Shown here: in pieces, positions 1 through 10,071 of the stretch
Layout: each line of letters begins with the position of its first letter
Position numbering within the stretch: position 1 is the stretch's first letter
Assembly (NCBI RefSeq): GCF_002093745.1
Contig: NZ_MTSB01000009.1
Coordinates: 62,001-126,000, forward strand
DNA: 64,000 nt
DNA from: Pseudomonas graminis
GTDB taxonomy: Bacteria; Pseudomonadota; Gammaproteobacteria; Pseudomonadales; Pseudomonadaceae
Direction of reading: 5' to 3'
Translations under genes and position numbers: made by a program
Notes under the pieces: generated by a model
Seen by the model: the letters and a program-made list of their open reading frames with translations, nothing else
What the model was told of the DNA's origin: nothing
Databases searched by the model: none

Positions 1-496
1 TCACCACGTTGGTGATGGCACGGTCGACGGTCGCCGGGACGCTGCCAAAGGATTTGTTGGCAATCCACACCTGACCGATGACTTCGGCGGCGGTGAGGTT
101 GCTGTTGAAGCCTTGCTTGCCGGTGGAGCAGAAACTGCAATCCAAGGCACAGCCCGCCTGGGACGAAACACACAAGGTGCCGCGCTTGCCCTGCGGAATG
201 TAGACGGTCTCGACGCAGCTGCCGGACTCTACGCGCACCACCCATTTACGGGTGCCGTCGCTGGAGATGTCCTCGCTGACGACTTCCGGACCGCGAACTT
301 CAGCGCAGGCCTTGAGCTTTTCGCGCAGGGCCTTGCTGACGTTCGTCATTGCGTCGAAATCATCGACGCCGAAGTGGTGAATCCACTTCATGACCTGACC
401 GGCACGGAAGCGCTTCTCCCCGATAGAGTCGAAGAATTTCTCCATTTCCTGTTGAGTCAGCCCCAGCAGGTTGGTTTTACCAGTCGATGCAATCAT
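1..496 (-). CDS. rlmN: 23S rRNA (adenine2503-C2)-methyltransferase RlmN, 5' part only
   Basis: The N-terminal ~165 codons of RlmN are present and the gene runs off the left edge. RlmN is a radical-SAM enzyme that methylates C2 of A2503 in 23S rRNA and A37 of some tRNAs. The translation starts [12 protein letters not shown] and carries the cluster-binding CxxxCxxC motif (Cys116, Cys120, Cys123; context [13 protein letters not shown]). The ATG at 496 follows GAAGGGTG at ribosome-binding distance. It lies directly downstream of ndk on the same strand (33-bp gap), so co-transcription is likely. Confidence 0.93.
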   Translation of the reverse strand, partial: MIASTGKTNLLGLTQQEMEKFFDSIGEKRFRAGQVMKWIHHFGVDDFDAMTNVSKALREKLKACAEVRGPEVVSEDISSDGTRKWVVRVESGSCVETVYIPQGKRGTLCVSSQAGCALDCSFCSTGKQGFNSNLTAAEVIGQVWIANKSFGSVPATVDRAITNVV

Positions 497-528
497 GAAT
501 TCACCCTTCACTCGTCAGTCAAAATGAC

Positions 529-954
529 TTAGCGAGCGGTTACTTCGGTAGCGGCGAAGAAGTACGAGATTTCGCGAGCAGCAGCTGCTTCGGAATCGGA
601 ACCGTGAACAGCGTTGGCGTCGATGGAATCAGCGAAGTCGGCGCGGATGGTACCGGCAGCCGCTTCTTTAGGGTTGGTAGCGCCCATCAGCTCGCGGTTC
701 AGAGCGATAGCGTTTTCGCCTTCCAGAACCTGAACGACAACCGGGCCGGAGATCATGAAGGCAACCAGGTCGCCGAAGAAACCACGAGCGCTGTGCTCAG
801 CGTAGAAACCTTCAGCTTCGGCCTTGGACAGCTGCTTCAGCTTGGAAGCGACAACGCGCAGACCGGCTTTTTCGAAACGAGTGGTGATCTCGCCGATTAC
901 GTTCTTGGCAACGGCGTCAGGCTTGATGATGGAGAAAGTACGTTGAACAGCCAT
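529..954 (-). CDS. ndk: Nucleoside diphosphate kinase
   Basis: Ndk transfers the gamma phosphate of ATP to nucleoside diphosphates through a phospho-histidine, balancing NTP and dNTP pools in the cytoplasm. The 141-residue product has the usual bacterial length. It begins [15 protein letters not shown] and holds the active-site signature NAVHGSDS with catalytic His117, plus the Kpn-loop and nucleotide-binding residues expected of the family. GGAG precedes the ATG. It lies between iscX and rlmN on the same strand, the common Pseudomonas order. Confidence 0.97.
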   Translation of the reverse strand: MAVQRTFSIIKPDAVAKNVIGEITTRFEKAGLRVVASKLKQLSKAEAEGFYAEHSARGFFGDLVAFMISGPVVVQVLEGENAIALNRELMGATNPKEAAAGTIRADFADSIDANAVHGSDSEAAAAREISYFFAATEVTAR

Positions 955-1050
955 GGTGAAACTCCAGAAACAGTGATTGAAGCGAAAAATTAAACCCGCG
1001 AATTATACGCGGGTTCTGGTGTATTGCCTAACGGCGTACGTTACTGAACG

Positions 1051-1251
1051 TCAATCTGCCTCTTCGATCCACAACCCCTGGATCGCTTCAAGGACCTTTT
1101 CACCGCCTCGCTCCGGGACATCATCGAAGTCGGGCAAGGCCATGACCAGATTGCGCAGCTTGACGAAATTGACTGAAAGCGGACTGACATTCGGGTGGCT
1201 TTCGGCCAGCTGAATGGCGATTTCCTGTACATCAACCCATTTGAGACTCAT
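1051..1251 (-). CDS. iscX: Fe-S cluster assembly protein IscX
   Basis: IscX is a small acidic protein that binds IscS and iron and tunes cysteine desulfurase activity. It is the last gene of the isc operon. The 66-residue product (MSLKWVDVQEIAIQLAE...) matches the family length and shows the typical conserved tail LEAIQGLWIEE. I chose the ATG giving MSLKWVD, not the in-frame start two codons upstream, because this is the family N-terminus and GGAATGCTC precedes it. It lies 14 bp after fdx. Confidence 0.93.
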   Translation of the reverse strand: MSLKWVDVQEIAIQLAESHPNVSPLSVNFVKLRNLVMALPDFDDVPERGGEKVLEAIQGLWIEEAD

Positions 1252-1265
1252 GAGCATTCCTTGAA

Positions 1266-1607
1266 TCAGTGCGGCGCTTCAGCAGCGTGATTGAGCGAGT
1301 ACTTGGGAATTTCGACGGTAATGTCTTGCGTACCGACAATCGCCTGACAGGATAGACGCGATTGCGCCTCAAGGCCCCAGGCTTTATCCAGCATGTCTTC
1401 TTCCAGCTCGTCGGCCTCGTTCAGCGAGCCGAAACCTTCACGAATGACGCAATGGCACGTGGTGCAGGCACACACGCCGCCACAGGCGCTTTCGATCTCG
1501 ATGTGGTGTTCGTGGGCAATGTCGAGAATAGACGTGCCAGGCTCCACTTCTACTCTTAGCCCGTCCGGGCAATGCTCGGCGTGGGGCAGAAAAATCACCT
1601 GCGGCAT
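1266..1607 (-). CDS. fdx: ISC-type [2Fe-2S] ferredoxin
   Basis: Adrenodoxin-like ferredoxin that supplies electrons for cluster assembly on IscU. The 113-residue protein contains the plant/adrenodoxin-type ligand set: cysteines in CGGVCACTTCHC and a later Cys in SRLSCQAIVG. The start MPQVIFLPHAEHCPDG is typical of Pseudomonas Fdx. The gene begins 3 bp after the hscA stop, so tight translational coupling inside the isc operon is expected. The acidic helix EADELEEDMLDKAWG, which contacts partner proteins, is conserved. Confidence 0.95.
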   Translation of the reverse strand: MPQVIFLPHAEHCPDGLRVEVEPGTSILDIAHEHHIEIESACGGVCACTTCHCVIREGFGSLNEADELEEDMLDKAWGLEAQSRLSCQAIVGTQDITVEIPKYSLNHAAEAPH

Positions 1608-1610
1608 CAG

Positions 1611-3473
1611 TTATTCCTCAATCTCATTCAAGTTGCGCCCGGCCAGTGCGGCTTTTACCGTCGAATCAAGGCGGCGGGCAGCAAATGCGTCGGTCACCTG
1701 CGACAGACGCTTGGTCTGCTGCTCGATGGCGTAACCATCGGTGCCTTGCATCAATTCACGTAATTCGTCCATCTGCAGATTGATGACCATGCGTTCTTCC
1801 TCATCGAGGAGGCGCTCGCCATCGGCATCCAGCGCGCCCTGAACGGCTTCGATAAGCCGCTCGGCATCGACCTGATGCTCGCGCAGTACGCGAGCGACCT
1901 TGTCGTCACCGGCGTATTCGAAGGAATCCTTGAGCATGCGGGTGATTTCGCCATCAGTCAGCCCGTAAGAGGGCTTGACCTGAATGCTGGACTCGATGCC
2001 TGACCCCATTTCACGGGCCGAAACACTGAGCAGACCGTCGGCATCGACCTGGAACGTGACACGGATCTTTGCCGCGCCCGCCACCATCGGCGGTATACCG
2101 CGCAGTTCGAAACGCGCCAGGGAGCGGCAATCACTGACCAGCTCGCGCTCACCCTGCAAGACATGGATCTTCATGGCCGTCTGGCCATCTTTGTAGGTGG
2201 TGAATTCCTGCCCGCGTGCGACGGGAATCGTGGTGTTGCGCGGGATGACCTTTTCCATCAGCCCGCCCATGGTTTCCAGCCCCAGGGAGAGCGGAATCAC
2301 ATCAAGAAGCAGCAGTTCCCCACCTTCACGGGTGTTGCCGGCCAACGCATCAGCCTGGATCGCAGCCCCGATGGCCACCACTTGATCCGGGTCGATCTGG
2401 GTCAATGGCTGACGACCGAACATTTCGGCTACGGCCTCGCGCACTCGTGGAACACGGGTCGAACCGCCCACCATGACCACCGCCTCGACCTCTTCAAGTT
2501 CGATACCGGCATCACGCACCGCACGACGACAGGCCTTGAGGCTGCGCGCGATCATTGGCTCGATCAGCGCATTGAGCGCGCTGCGGGTCAACGTACCGCG
2601 CCACTCGCCGTAGGCAAGGTCGACAGACTCTGCGTCGGTCAGGGCTTCCTTGGCCGAACAGGCCGTCTGCAGCAGGTTGCGCTGCGCGGACGGGTCCAGG
2701 TCGGAAGACAGACCGGCATCAGCCACGATCCAGCTGGCAATCGCATGATCGAAATCATCGCCACCCAGCGCGGTGTCGCCGCCGGTGGCCAGCACTTCAA
2801 AAACGCCGCCAGTGAGGCGCAGGATCGAAATATCGAACGTCCCGCCGCCCAGATCGTAGATAGCAACCACGCCCTCGGCTTTCTGATCCAGGCCATAGGC
2901 AACGGCAGCAGCAGTCGGCTCATTGAGCAGACGCAGGACGTTGAGACCCGCCAGCTTGGCGGCATCTTTGGTCGCTTGACGCTGCGAATCGTCGAAATAG
3001 GCTGGCACGGTGATCACCGCCCCCACCAGCTCGCCACCCAGCGCGGCTTCAGCACGCTGACGCAGAACCTTGAGGATGTCGGCGGACACTTCAACCGGGC
3101 TTTTCGGCCCCTGCACGGTGTCAATGAACGGCATGTGCGACTCACCGCCAACAAAGCGGTACGGCAGTTGCTCACCCAGCTGCTTGACGTCAGTCAGACC
3201 GCGCCCCATGAGGCGTTTGACCGACAGCACAGTGTTGAACGGGTCTTGCGACGCGGCGACTTTTGCCGACTGCCCCACTTCGACACGGTCAGCGTGGTAG
3301 CGCACGGCAGACGGCAGAATGACCTGCCCTTCTGCGTCGGCCAGCGGTTCAGACAGGCCGCTGCGTACTGCAGCAACCAGAGAATTGGTGGTGCCCAGGT
3401 CGATCCCCACAGCCAGACGACGCTGGTGCGGTTGAGGACTCAGGCCGGGTTCGGCAATTTGCAGTAAGGCCAT
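1611..3473 (-). CDS. hscA: Fe-S assembly Hsp70 chaperone HscA
   Basis: Specialised Hsp70 that binds the LPPVK motif of IscU and, with HscB, drives cluster transfer by ATP hydrolysis. The 620-residue reading from [10 protein letters not shown] matches HscA length. Hsp70 signatures are present: [12 protein letters not shown] (phosphate 1), [12 protein letters not shown] (phosphate 2) and [17 protein letters not shown] (adenosine region), followed by a substrate-binding domain. The frame is open for 52 more codons upstream, but that extension is basic, overlaps hscB and is not family-like, so the internal ATG at 3473 was chosen. Confidence 0.96.
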   Translation of the reverse strand: MALLQIAEPGLSPQPHQRRLAVGIDLGTTNSLVAAVRSGLSEPLADAEGQVILPSAVRYHADRVEVGQSAKVAASQDPFNTVLSVKRLMGRGLTDVKQLGEQLPYRFVGGESHMPFIDTVQGPKSPVEVSADILKVLRQRAEAALGGELVGAVITVPAYFDDSQRQATKDAAKLAGLNVLRLLNEPTAAAVAYGLDQKAEGVVAIYDLGGGTFDISILRLTGGVFEVLATGGDTALGGDDFDHAIASWIVADAGLSSDLDPSAQRNLLQTACSAKEALTDAESVDLAYGEWRGTLTRSALNALIEPMIARSLKACRRAVRDAGIELEEVEAVVMVGGSTRVPRVREAVAEMFGRQPLTQIDPDQVVAIGAAIQADALAGNTREGGELLLLDVIPLSLGLETMGGLMEKVIPRNTTIPVARGQEFTTYKDGQTAMKIHVLQGERELVSDCRSLARFELRGIPPMVAGAAKIRVTFQVDADGLLSVSAREMGSGIESSIQVKPSYGLTDGEITRMLKDSFEYAGDDKVARVLREHQVDAERLIEAVQGALDADGERLLDEEERMVINLQMDELRELMQGTDGYAIEQQTKRLSQVTDAFAARRLDSTVKAALAGRNLNEIEE

Positions 3474-3517
3474 GCTGTTCAGAATAATCACTGGCGCGCA
3501 ACCGAAGCCGCGCGGGG

Positions 3518-4039
3518 TTAATCGTCGAGGCGCTCTTCTAGCTGGCGCACTTCGTGAGAAAGCTTGTCGAGAAACTGCATACGCCGCATCAGCTTTTCGG
3601 CGTGCTCGCGTTGTGCAGGATCGTTCCAACAGGCAGCGAAGCTCTGGTTCAGTTCATCCTGAGCCACTTTGAGCTGCCGCTTGAAAGTCGCCACGCCAGC
3701 AAGATCAGCCTCGTCCTGCAGATCCTCGAGATCTTCACGCAATTGCATCTGCTGCAGAAGAAACTCGGGATCATGCACGGTAACTTCGAGCGGCACTTCG
3801 CTGCCATTCATTGCCAGCAGGTAGCGCGCCCTTTTCGGCGGGCTCTTCAGGGTCTGATAGGCCTCGTTGAGGCTGGCGGAGCGTTCCAGCGCCAGACGCT
3901 GCTCACGCTCGGGGGCGTCGGCAAAGCGGTCCGGGTGTACGCTGCGCGCCAGCTCACGGTAGCGCGTCGCCAACTTGTCGAGGTCTAGCTCAAACTCGGG
4001 CTTGAGCTCGAACAGGGCGAAATGACAGGGAGTACCCAC
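3518..4039 (-). CDS. hscB: Fe-S assembly J-domain co-chaperone HscB
   Basis: J-protein that delivers IscU to HscA and stimulates its ATPase. The N-terminal J-domain carries the diagnostic HPD tripeptide ([11 protein letters not shown]), and the C-terminal half is the three-helix IscU-binding domain. I place the start at the GTG at 4039, giving [16 protein letters not shown] and 173 residues. That matches family length, and TGAGG lies upstream. An ATG 33 bp further up would overlap the end of iscA. The gene sits between iscA and hscA as in other ISC operons. Confidence 0.94.
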   Translation of the reverse strand: MGTPCHFALFELKPEFELDLDKLATRYRELARSVHPDRFADAPEREQRLALERSASLNEAYQTLKSPPKRARYLLAMNGSEVPLEVTVHDPEFLLQQMQLREDLEDLQDEADLAGVATFKRQLKVAQDELNQSFAACWNDPAQREHAEKLMRRMQFLDKLSHEVRQLEERLDD

Positions 4040-4049
4040 AATAAAAGCC

Positions 4050-4373
4050 TCAGACGTTGAAGCTTTCGCCACAACCGCACTCGCCGCGCGAGTTCGGATT
4101 GTTGAACTTGAAGCCTTCGTTCAACCCTTCGCGCACGAAGTCGAGCTCGGTGCCATCCAGATAGACCAGGCTTTTCGGGTCAATGATCACCTTGACGCCG
4201 TGCATTTCGAACACGGTGTCTTCGCTGGCCGCCTCATCGACGAACTCAAGCACATAGGCCAGACCTGAACAGCCTGTGGTGCGAACACCCAGACGAACGC
4301 CATCACCCTTGCCACGCCCCTCAAGGGAGCGTCGTACGTGGTTAGCGGCAGCTTCTGTCATGCTGATAGCCAT
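4050..4373 (-). CDS. iscA: A-type Fe-S carrier IscA
   Basis: A-type carrier that receives clusters from IscU and passes them to apoproteins, notably [4Fe-4S] targets. The 107-residue product has the three invariant cysteines: Cys35 (TTGCSGLAY), Cys99 and Cys101 (GECGCGESF). Length and sequence match IscA better than SufA or ErpA, and the position between iscU and hscB settles the assignment. GGAGCTCCGATGG precedes the ATG. Confidence 0.96.
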   Translation of the reverse strand: MAISMTEAAANHVRRSLEGRGKGDGVRLGVRTTGCSGLAYVLEFVDEAASEDTVFEMHGVKVIIDPKSLVYLDGTELDFVREGLNEGFKFNNPNSRGECGCGESFNV

Positions 4374-4415
4374 CGGAGCTCCTTACTTGTCTCTGACTTC
4401 TTTTTGAAGACCTGC

Positions 4416-4802
4416 TTACAGCAGGCCTTTCTTCTGCTTGTAGTCGCGAACAGCCGCTTTGATAGCGTCTTCGGCGAGTACCGAGCAGTGAATCTTTACC
4501 GGCGGCAGGGCCAGCTCTTCAGCCAGCTGAGTGTTCTTGATGGTCTCTGCTTCGTCCAGAGTCTTGCCTTTCATCCACTCGGTCGCCAGGGAGCTGGAGG
4601 CAATTGCCGATCCGCAACCGTAGGTCTTGAACTTCGCGTCTTCGATAACGCCTTGTTCGTTGACCTTGATCTGCAGGCGCATCACGTCGCCGCACGCAGG
4701 AGCGCCGACCATGCCGGTGCCAACATCAGGATCTTCCGCGTTCATCTTGCCGACGTTACGTGGATTCTCGTAGTGGTCGATGACCTTTTCGCTGTAAGCC
4801 AT
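4416..4802 (-). CDS. iscU: Fe-S cluster scaffold IscU
   Basis: Scaffold on which IscS-derived sulfur and iron are assembled into [2Fe-2S] and [4Fe-4S] clusters. The 128-residue protein has all three ligand cysteines (Cys37 in GAPACGDV, Cys63 in YGCGSAIASS, Cys106 in KIHCSVLAED). It also has the HscA-recognition motif LPPVK at residues 99-103. Length and order (downstream of iscS, upstream of iscA) are canonical. Confidence 0.97.
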   Translation of the reverse strand: MAYSEKVIDHYENPRNVGKMNAEDPDVGTGMVGAPACGDVMRLQIKVNEQGVIEDAKFKTYGCGSAIASSSLATEWMKGKTLDEAETIKNTQLAEELALPPVKIHCSVLAEDAIKAAVRDYKQKKGLL

Positions 4803-4883
4803 GATTCTGTTCCTCTCACATCAGGGAGCCGCTCTGCAGGTCATGCCGGTTTGCACATGACCTGTCTTGAAGGCGGCTTTAAA

Positions 4884-6098
4884 TTAGTGCGCCGCCCACT
4901 CGATCTTGGAGATGTCGATGCCGTCTTTGAACATGTCCCACAGCGGCGAAAGCGTACGCAGCCTGGTGACGGCCTCGCAGACTTTCTGCGCGGCGTAATC
5001 AATCTCTTCTTCGGTACTGAAACGGCCGAAGGTAAAGCGAATCGAGCTGTGCGCCAGTTCGTCGTTACGACCCAGAGCGCGCAGCACGTACGAGGGCTCC
5101 AGCGAAGCCGAGGTACAGGCCGAACCGGACGAGACCGCCAGATCCTTGAGCGCCATGATCAGCGACTCGCCTTCGACATAGTTGAAGCTCAGGTTCAGGT
5201 TGTGCGGTACGCGGGCAGTCATGCTGCCGTTGACGTAAAGCTCTTCCAGATTTTCAACCTGCTTGAAGAAGCGATCGCTGAGTGCCTTGATGCGCACGTT
5301 TTCAGACGCCATTTCTTCTTTGGCAATGCGAAACGCTTCGCCCATGCCGACGATCTGGTGAGTGGCCAGCGTGCCGGAACGCATCCCGCGCTCGTGACCG
5401 CCACCGTGCATGGCCGCCTCGAGGCGAACACGCGGTTTGCGGCTTACGTACAGCGCGCCGATGCCTTTAGGGCCATAGGTCTTGTGCGCCGAGAACGACA
5501 TGAGGTCAACCTTGAGGCTGGCCAGATCGATTTCAACCTTGCCGGTCGACTGGGCGCCGTCAACGTGGAACAGCACACCGCGCGAACGGGTCAGCTCACC
5601 GATGGCTGCGATGTCGTTGATGGTGCCGATTTCGTTGTTCACGTGCATGATCGACACCAGAATGGTGTCATCGCGCAGTGCGGCTTCAATCATCGAAGGC
5701 GTGATCAGACCGTCTTCGCCCGGCTCGATGTAAGTCACTTCGAACCCTTCACGCTCCAGTTGGCGCGTGGTGTCGAGAACAGCTTTGTGCTCGACCTTCG
5801 AGGTGATCAGGTGCTTGCCTTTGCTGGCGTAAAAATGCGCAACACCCTTGATGGCCAGGTTGTCGGACTCGGTGGCACCCGAGGTCCAGACGATTTCGCG
5901 CGGATCGGCGTTAACCAGGTCGGCGACCTGACGACGAGCGTTCTCGACCGCCTCTTCGGCTTTCCAGCCAAAGACGTGGGAGCGCGAAGCCGGGTTGCCG
6001 AAGTTTCCTTCGACTGTCAGGCATTCGATCATTTTCTGCGCGACACGCGGGTCGACCGGGGTCGTCGCGGAGTAGTCGAGGTAAATCGGCAATTTCAT
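4884..6098 (-). CDS. iscS: Cysteine desulfurase IscS
   Basis: PLP enzyme converting cysteine to alanine and a persulfide. It supplies sulfur to IscU, tRNA thiolation and other acceptors. The 404-residue reading from [19 protein letters not shown] has the PLP lysine in [12 protein letters not shown] and the catalytic mobile-loop cysteine in [14 protein letters not shown], plus the C-terminal IscU-docking tail ending IEWAAH. A start nine codons upstream (MRLPDRRAS) is open but atypical. The ATG at 6098 follows AGGAGAGCTTCA. Confidence 0.97.
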   Translation of the reverse strand: MKLPIYLDYSATTPVDPRVAQKMIECLTVEGNFGNPASRSHVFGWKAEEAVENARRQVADLVNADPREIVWTSGATESDNLAIKGVAHFYASKGKHLITSKVEHKAVLDTTRQLEREGFEVTYIEPGEDGLITPSMIEAALRDDTILVSIMHVNNEIGTINDIAAIGELTRSRGVLFHVDGAQSTGKVEIDLASLKVDLMSFSAHKTYGPKGIGALYVSRKPRVRLEAAMHGGGHERGMRSGTLATHQIVGMGEAFRIAKEEMASENVRIKALSDRFFKQVENLEELYVNGSMTARVPHNLNLSFNYVEGESLIMALKDLAVSSGSACTSASLEPSYVLRALGRNDELAHSSIRFTFGRFSTEEEIDYAAQKVCEAVTRLRTLSPLWDMFKDGIDISKIEWAAH

Positions 6099-6142
6099 TG
6101 AAGCTCTCCTATCAGGCAGGCGCACCGCTCATTCATCTGCGT

Positions 6143-6634
6143 TCATTCGACGGCGGACGTTTCGATCTTACCCAGTTGCGACACATGGTTATGACCACGG
6201 CGCATATCCTGGCGCTGAGCGACTTCTTGTACCTCACGGCGAGTGACAAGATCCGCCAAGCTGATACCGCTTAGAAATTCGTGAATCTGCTGGCTCAGGT
6301 CGCACCACAAGTGGTGGGTCAGGCAGGTATCGCCAGCGTGGCAATCGCCCAGCCCCTGACAACGTGTGGCGTCGACTGATTCGTTGACCGCATCGACAAC
6401 CTGCGCAACCTGGATGACTTTCATGTCGCGGGACAGCTGATAACCGCCGCCCGGACCACGAACACTGGAAACCAGATTGCCGCGACGCAGCTTGGCAAAC
6501 AGCTGCTCGAGGTAGGACAGGGAAATACCCTGACGCTCGGAGATGTCAGCCAGAGACACAGGCCCGTTCTGCGCGTGCAACGCCAGATCAAGCATGGCGG
6601 TCACAGCGTATCGGCCTTTAGTAGTCAGTCGCAT
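6143..6634 (-). CDS. iscR: Fe-S-sensing Rrf2-family repressor IscR
   Basis: IscR carries a [2Fe-2S] cluster and represses the isc operon when clusters are plentiful. The apo form regulates other genes. The 163-residue protein has an N-terminal winged helix ([19 protein letters not shown]) and the ligand residues Cys92, Cys98, Cys104 with His107 ([20 protein letters not shown]). It is the first gene of the operon, and two IscR-like boxes lie 41-90 bp upstream of its ATG, so negative autoregulation is expected. Confidence 0.97.
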   Translation of the reverse strand: MRLTTKGRYAVTAMLDLALHAQNGPVSLADISERQGISLSYLEQLFAKLRRGNLVSSVRGPGGGYQLSRDMKVIQVAQVVDAVNESVDATRCQGLGDCHAGDTCLTHHLWCDLSQQIHEFLSGISLADLVTRREVQEVAQRQDMRRGHNHVSQLGKIETSAVE

Positions 6635-6666
6635 GGCATATACCGCAGAGGTTCGGAATGAGGGCG

Positions 6667-6724
6667 AGTATGCTATTCCCGAGTAAATGAGTCAAGTATT
6701 AGACCAAGTAAAACAGTCGGGATT
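6667..6724 (-). promoter_or_regulatory. iscR promoter with two abutting type-1 IscR boxes
   Basis: Reading the minus strand, TTGACT (6690-6695) and CATACT (6667-6672) are separated by 17 bp and form a good sigma70 promoter. The 25-bp stretch 6675-6699 matches the E. coli type-1 IscR consensus (ATASYYGACTRWWWYAGTCRRSTAT) at 22 of 25 positions and covers the -35. Directly abutting, 6700-6724 matches the left half of the same consensus (CCCGACTG...) but degenerates in the right half. This is the expected site of IscR-[2Fe-2S] autorepression. Confidence 0.8.
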
Positions 6725-6784
6725 AGCGAAAAGTGCGGGCTGCATCATAGCAAAGGTGCGGCGTAATGGCACGCCCCAAGCCTT

Positions 6785-7561
6785 CTAGCCCGCCGTGTTC
6801 TCGCGCTCGTCCTTGACGCAGTCGAAGACCTCGCCACCCAGCTCTGGCAGCTCTTTGGCGCAGTAATCGCTGCCCAGCTTGCCGAGCGCATCACACATGC
6901 CTTCCAGACGGCCATCGACGGCTTGCAGATGATCAAGCAACTGACCGATGGCGCGCGCGATCGGGTCCGGCATGTCGCCGCTGACGCCATAGGCATCGAA
7001 GCCAAGCTTTTCTGCCATGGCCTTGCGCCTGGCTTCGGTTTCATCATCGGACTTGATGATGATGCGACCCGGAATACCCACAGCGGTAGCACCGGCAGGC
7101 ACCGCCTTGGTCACGACGGCGTTGGAGCCGATCTTCGCGCCGGCGCCCACCGTGAATGGCCCAAGCACTTTCGCACCTGCACCCACGACCACACCGTCTT
7201 CAAGGGTCGGGTGGCGCTTTCCGGCATTCCAGCTGGTGCCTCCCAGGGTCACGCCCTGATAAAGCGTCACGTCATTGCCGATCTCGGCGGTTTCACCAAT
7301 GACGATGCCCATGCCGTGATCGATGAAAAAACGACGACCGATACGCGCGCCCGGATGGATTTCGATACCGGACATCCAGCGGCCGAAGTTGGACACCACT
7401 CGCGCAGGCCATTTCCAGCCATTGCGCCATAGGACATTGGCGAAACGGTGCAGCCAGATGGCGTGCATGCCCGGGTAGCAGGTCAGCACCTCAAAGGCAT
7501 TGCGCGCCGCAGGATCGCGATGAAATACGCTTTGAATGTCTTCTCGCAGACGCTCGAACAT
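6785..7561 (-). CDS. cysE: Serine O-acetyltransferase CysE
   Basis: Makes O-acetylserine from serine and acetyl-CoA, the committed step of cysteine synthesis. The 258-residue protein has the N-terminal SATase helical domain ([19 protein letters not shown]). It is followed by left-handed beta-helix hexapeptide repeats with the catalytic context [15 protein letters not shown] and GVTLGGT. The ATG overlaps the trmJ stop as TGATG, so translation is coupled. Placement next to isc is typical for Pseudomonas and puts cysteine supply beside the main cysteine consumer. Confidence 0.95.
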   Translation of the reverse strand: MFERLREDIQSVFHRDPAARNAFEVLTCYPGMHAIWLHRFANVLWRNGWKWPARVVSNFGRWMSGIEIHPGARIGRRFFIDHGMGIVIGETAEIGNDVTLYQGVTLGGTSWNAGKRHPTLEDGVVVGAGAKVLGPFTVGAGAKIGSNAVVTKAVPAGATAVGIPGRIIIKSDDETEARRKAMAEKLGFDAYGVSGDMPDPIARAIGQLLDHLQAVDGRLEGMCDALGKLGSDYCAKELPELGGEVFDCVKDERENTAG

Positions 7562-8325
7562 CACTGATCCTTCCGCTTATAGGGCTCGCCGCGCGCGACT
7601 TTCTGGGTTTCAGTGAGCACGCCGCGCAAAATACTCAGCTCGGAACGCTCTACTTCACTGCGCCCGAACAACCTGCGCAAGCGCGCCATCAGATGCCGAG
7701 GCTTTTCGGGATCAAGAAAACCGATGTCCACCAGTGTCGACTCCAGATGGCCGTAGAAACCCTCCATCTCGTCCATCGTCGCCAGCTCGGCACTGTGCGC
7801 CGAAACAGCCTTGGGCGCCTCGCTTTGCTCCGACGCTGCCAGCCAGGCCATGCGCACTTCATAGCTGAGCACCTGAACGGCCGCGGCAAGATTGAGCGAA
7901 CTGAAGGCCGGGTCCGACGGGATATGCACATGAAAATGGCAGCGTTGCAGCTCTTCGTTGGTCAGGCCCGCATGCTCGCGACCAAAGACCAACGCCACCT
8001 CAGCGCCCTCCCCGGCCTGCTCGATGACTTTTTCGCCCGAAGCACGCGGATCAAGCAAGGGCCAGGGCAGGCTGCGATCACGCGCGCTGGTGCCCAACAC
8101 CAGACGGCAACCCACCAGCGCCTCTTCAAGCGTGGCAACGACCTGCGCGCCCTCAAGAATATCGGTAGCCCCGGATGCGCGGGCATCGGCATCGGGCGAG
8201 GGAAAGATCCGGGGTTCGACCAGCACCAGACGCGAAAGCCCCATGTTTTTCATGGCGCGAGCGGCACCGCCGATATTTCCGGGATGGGTAGTGCCGACCA
8301 GGACAACACGGATGTTCTGCAACAA
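7561..8325 (-). CDS. trmJ: tRNA (cytidine/uridine-2'-O)-methyltransferase TrmJ
   Basis: SPOUT-family enzyme that 2'-O-methylates nucleotide 32 of the tRNA anticodon loop. The 254-residue product begins [30 protein letters not shown], carrying the SpoU N-terminal motif with the catalytic Arg. Motif 2/3 [16 protein letters not shown] and the SAM-knot segment [22 protein letters not shown] follow. The start lies 215 bp from the divergent suhB gene, so its promoter is probably in that gap. Confidence 0.94.
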   Translation of the reverse strand: MLQNIRVVLVGTTHPGNIGGAARAMKNMGLSRLVLVEPRIFPSPDADARASGATDILEGAQVVATLEEALVGCRLVLGTSARDRSLPWPLLDPRASGEKVIEQAGEGAEVALVFGREHAGLTNEELQRCHFHVHIPSDPAFSSLNLAAAVQVLSYEVRMAWLAASEQSEAPKAVSAHSAELATMDEMEGFYGHLESTLVDIGFLDPEKPRHLMARLRRLFGRSEVERSELSILRGVLTETQKVARGEPYKRKDQ

Positions 8326-8540
8326 GGCGAACGCTCACTGAGGCGAATTAGGGGGGCAAATCTTACAGAAACGGTCCGGCTAACGCTACGAACCCGTGCA
8401 GACGGGTCAACCTGAAACCGTTCACCCGGTCGCAAAAAAACTCACCTGAAGTCGACAGTCGTAACAACGCAAGGCTGGAAATAATTCGAATCAGCCCATA
8501 GAATGCCCGGCTCTCTTTAACAACCTTAGGTGAATTGTCC

Positions 8541-9356
8541 ATGCAGCCCATGCTGAATATCGCGCTGCGCGCCGCCCGCAGCGCCAGCGAATTGATTTTC
8601 CGCTCCATCGAGCGCTTGGATACCATCAAGGTTGACGAAAAAGAAGCCAAGGATTACGTCACAGAGATCGACCGCGCTGCCGAACAGAGCATCATCACTG
8701 CGCTGCGCAAAGCCTACCCGACTCACGGCATCCTCGGCGAAGAAAGCGGCCTGCACGAAGGCAGCGGCGAAGGCACCGACTACCTGTGGATCATCGACCC
8801 GCTGGACGGCACCACCAACTTCGTTCGCGGCATCCCGCACTTCGCGGTCAGCATTGCCTGCAAATACCGTGGCCGCCTTGAGCACGCAGTGGTTCTGGAC
8901 CCGGTTCGCCAGGAAGAATTCACCGCCAGCCGTGGCCGCGGTGCTGCCCTCAACGGTCGTCGTCTGCGCGTCAGCCAGCGCAAGAGCCTGGAAGGCGCCC
9001 TGCTCGGCACCGGCTTCCCGTTCCGCGACAACCAGATGGACAACATCGAAAACTACCTGGGCATGTTCCGCAGCCTGGTCGGCCAGACTGCCGGCATCCG
9101 TCGCGCAGGCGCCGCGAGCCTTGACCTGGCTTACGTTGCTGCCGGTCGTTTCGATGCGTTCTGGGAGTCGGGTCTGTCGGAGTGGGACATGGCCGCGGGC
9201 GCACTGCTGATTCAGGAAGCAGGCGGCCTGGTCAGCGATTTCACAGGCGGTCACGACTTCCTGGAAAAAGGCCATATCGTTGCCGGCAACACCAAGTGCT
9301 TCAAAGCTGTACTGACGGCCATCGCGCCGCACCTGCCCGCCTCGCTCAAGCGCTAA
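8541..9356 (+). CDS. suhB: Inositol-1-monophosphatase family protein SuhB
   Basis: Mg-dependent phosphatase of the IMPase family. In E. coli SuhB also joins the NusB/E ribosomal antitermination complex. The 271-residue protein from MQPMLNIALRAARSA has the metal-binding motifs GEESG, DPLDGTTNFVRG and SEWDMAAGALLIQEAGG. TTAGGTGAATTGTCC precedes the ATG; a TTG two codons earlier is less likely. A strong intrinsic terminator follows the gene. Confidence 0.95.
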   Translation: MQPMLNIALRAARSASELIFRSIERLDTIKVDEKEAKDYVTEIDRAAEQSIITALRKAYPTHGILGEESGLHEGSGEGTDYLWIIDPLDGTTNFVRGIPHFAVSIACKYRGRLEHAVVLDPVRQEEFTASRGRGAALNGRRLRVSQRKSLEGALLGTGFPFRDNQMDNIENYLGMFRSLVGQTAGIRRAGAASLDLAYVAAGRFDAFWESGLSEWDMAAGALLIQEAGGLVSDFTGGHDFLEKGHIVAGNTKCFKAVLTAIAPHLPASLKR

Positions 9357-9366
9357 GCGGCAGATG

Positions 9367-9396
9367 TAAAAAAACCGGCGAAAGCCGGTTTTTTTA
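9367..9396 (+). terminator. Rho-independent terminator after suhB
   Basis: Hairpin AACCGGC-GAAA-GCCGGTT with a GAAA tetraloop, flanked by A and T runs. It can therefore act in both directions, ending suhB and the convergent 9424-9963 gene. Confidence 0.9.
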
Positions 9397-9423
9397 TGTC
9401 TTGCAGAAGCTCAGCGGCTGGCG

Positions 9424-9963
9424 TTATTGCGCCTGACCCAAAATCAGCTGACCATTCTTGTCGACCGGAATCTGACTGCCTGGATCGCGCTCCATACGGA
9501 CCTGACCCACTTTCTCGTTCAACTTGTACTTGACGTTGTAGCCCACTACTTTATCGCTGACATCGTTGACCGTCGTGCAGCGGTTCTGCGTGGTGGTGTA
9601 GGTATCACGCTCCTGCATGCCTTCCTGCACCTTGTTACCGGCATAGCCACCACCGACCGCACCTGCGACCGTTGCGATCTTCTTGCCGTTACCGCCACCT
9701 ATCTGGTTGCCCAGCAAACCGCCGGCAACTGCACCGATCACGCTACCGACAATCTGGTGCTGATCCTTGACCGGCGCCTGACGGGTAACGGTTACGTCCT
9801 TGCAAACTTCACGGGGGGTTTTGATCTGCTGGTTGATTGGCTCGACAGCCAATACATCCGCATACTCAGGACCACCCTTGACCAAGCTATAGGTGGCAAC
9901 GGCGCCGCCAGCGGTCACGACAGCAGCACCTAATACAGCACCAACAAGCATAGACTTGTTCAC
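9424..9963 (-). CDS. Glycine-zipper 2TM domain envelope protein
   Basis: A 179-residue protein with an N-terminal hydrophobic signal/anchor (SMLVGAVLGAAVVTAGGAVA). The central glycine-zipper segment VGSVIGAVAGGLLGNQIGGG and ATVAGAVGGGYAGNK is typical of the Rick_17kDa/SlyB-like group. The C-terminal domain carries two cysteines (VCKDVTV, QNRCTTV). No lipobox Cys is apparent after the leader. Members are envelope proteins of poorly defined role; a function is not assigned here. It is a single-gene unit bracketed by terminators. Confidence 0.75.
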   Translation of the reverse strand: MNKSMLVGAVLGAAVVTAGGAVATYSLVKGGPEYADVLAVEPINQQIKTPREVCKDVTVTRQAPVKDQHQIVGSVIGAVAGGLLGNQIGGGNGKKIATVAGAVGGGYAGNKVQEGMQERDTYTTTQNRCTTVNDVSDKVVGYNVKYKLNEKVGQVRMERDPGSQIPVDKNGQLILGQAQ

Positions 9964-10023
9964 TTGAACCTCCTGACCAATCGAAACGCAGCATGACTGC
10001 GCAATGCCTAGCCTTGGAGCATA

Positions 10024-10058
10024 AAAAAAGGCGCGAGTTCAGCACTCGCGCCTTTTTT
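10024..10058 (-). terminator. Terminator of the secDF operon
   Basis: Stem GGCGCGAG/CTCGCGCC with a 7-nt loop, flanked by A7 and T6 runs. It lies 14 bp beyond the secF stop, ending the yajC-secD-secF transcript before the 9424-9963 gene. Confidence 0.9.
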
Positions 10059-10071
10059 ATGATGGGCGGAT

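Noticed and set aside
2163..3467. 434-codon open frame on the + strand
   Set aside because: Antisense to hscA; composition is that of a shadow frame.
4338..6101. 587-codon open frame on the + strand
   Set aside because: Antisense to iscS, iscU and iscA, which are unmistakable; its protein has no family-like pattern. It is a by-product of GC-rich codon usage.
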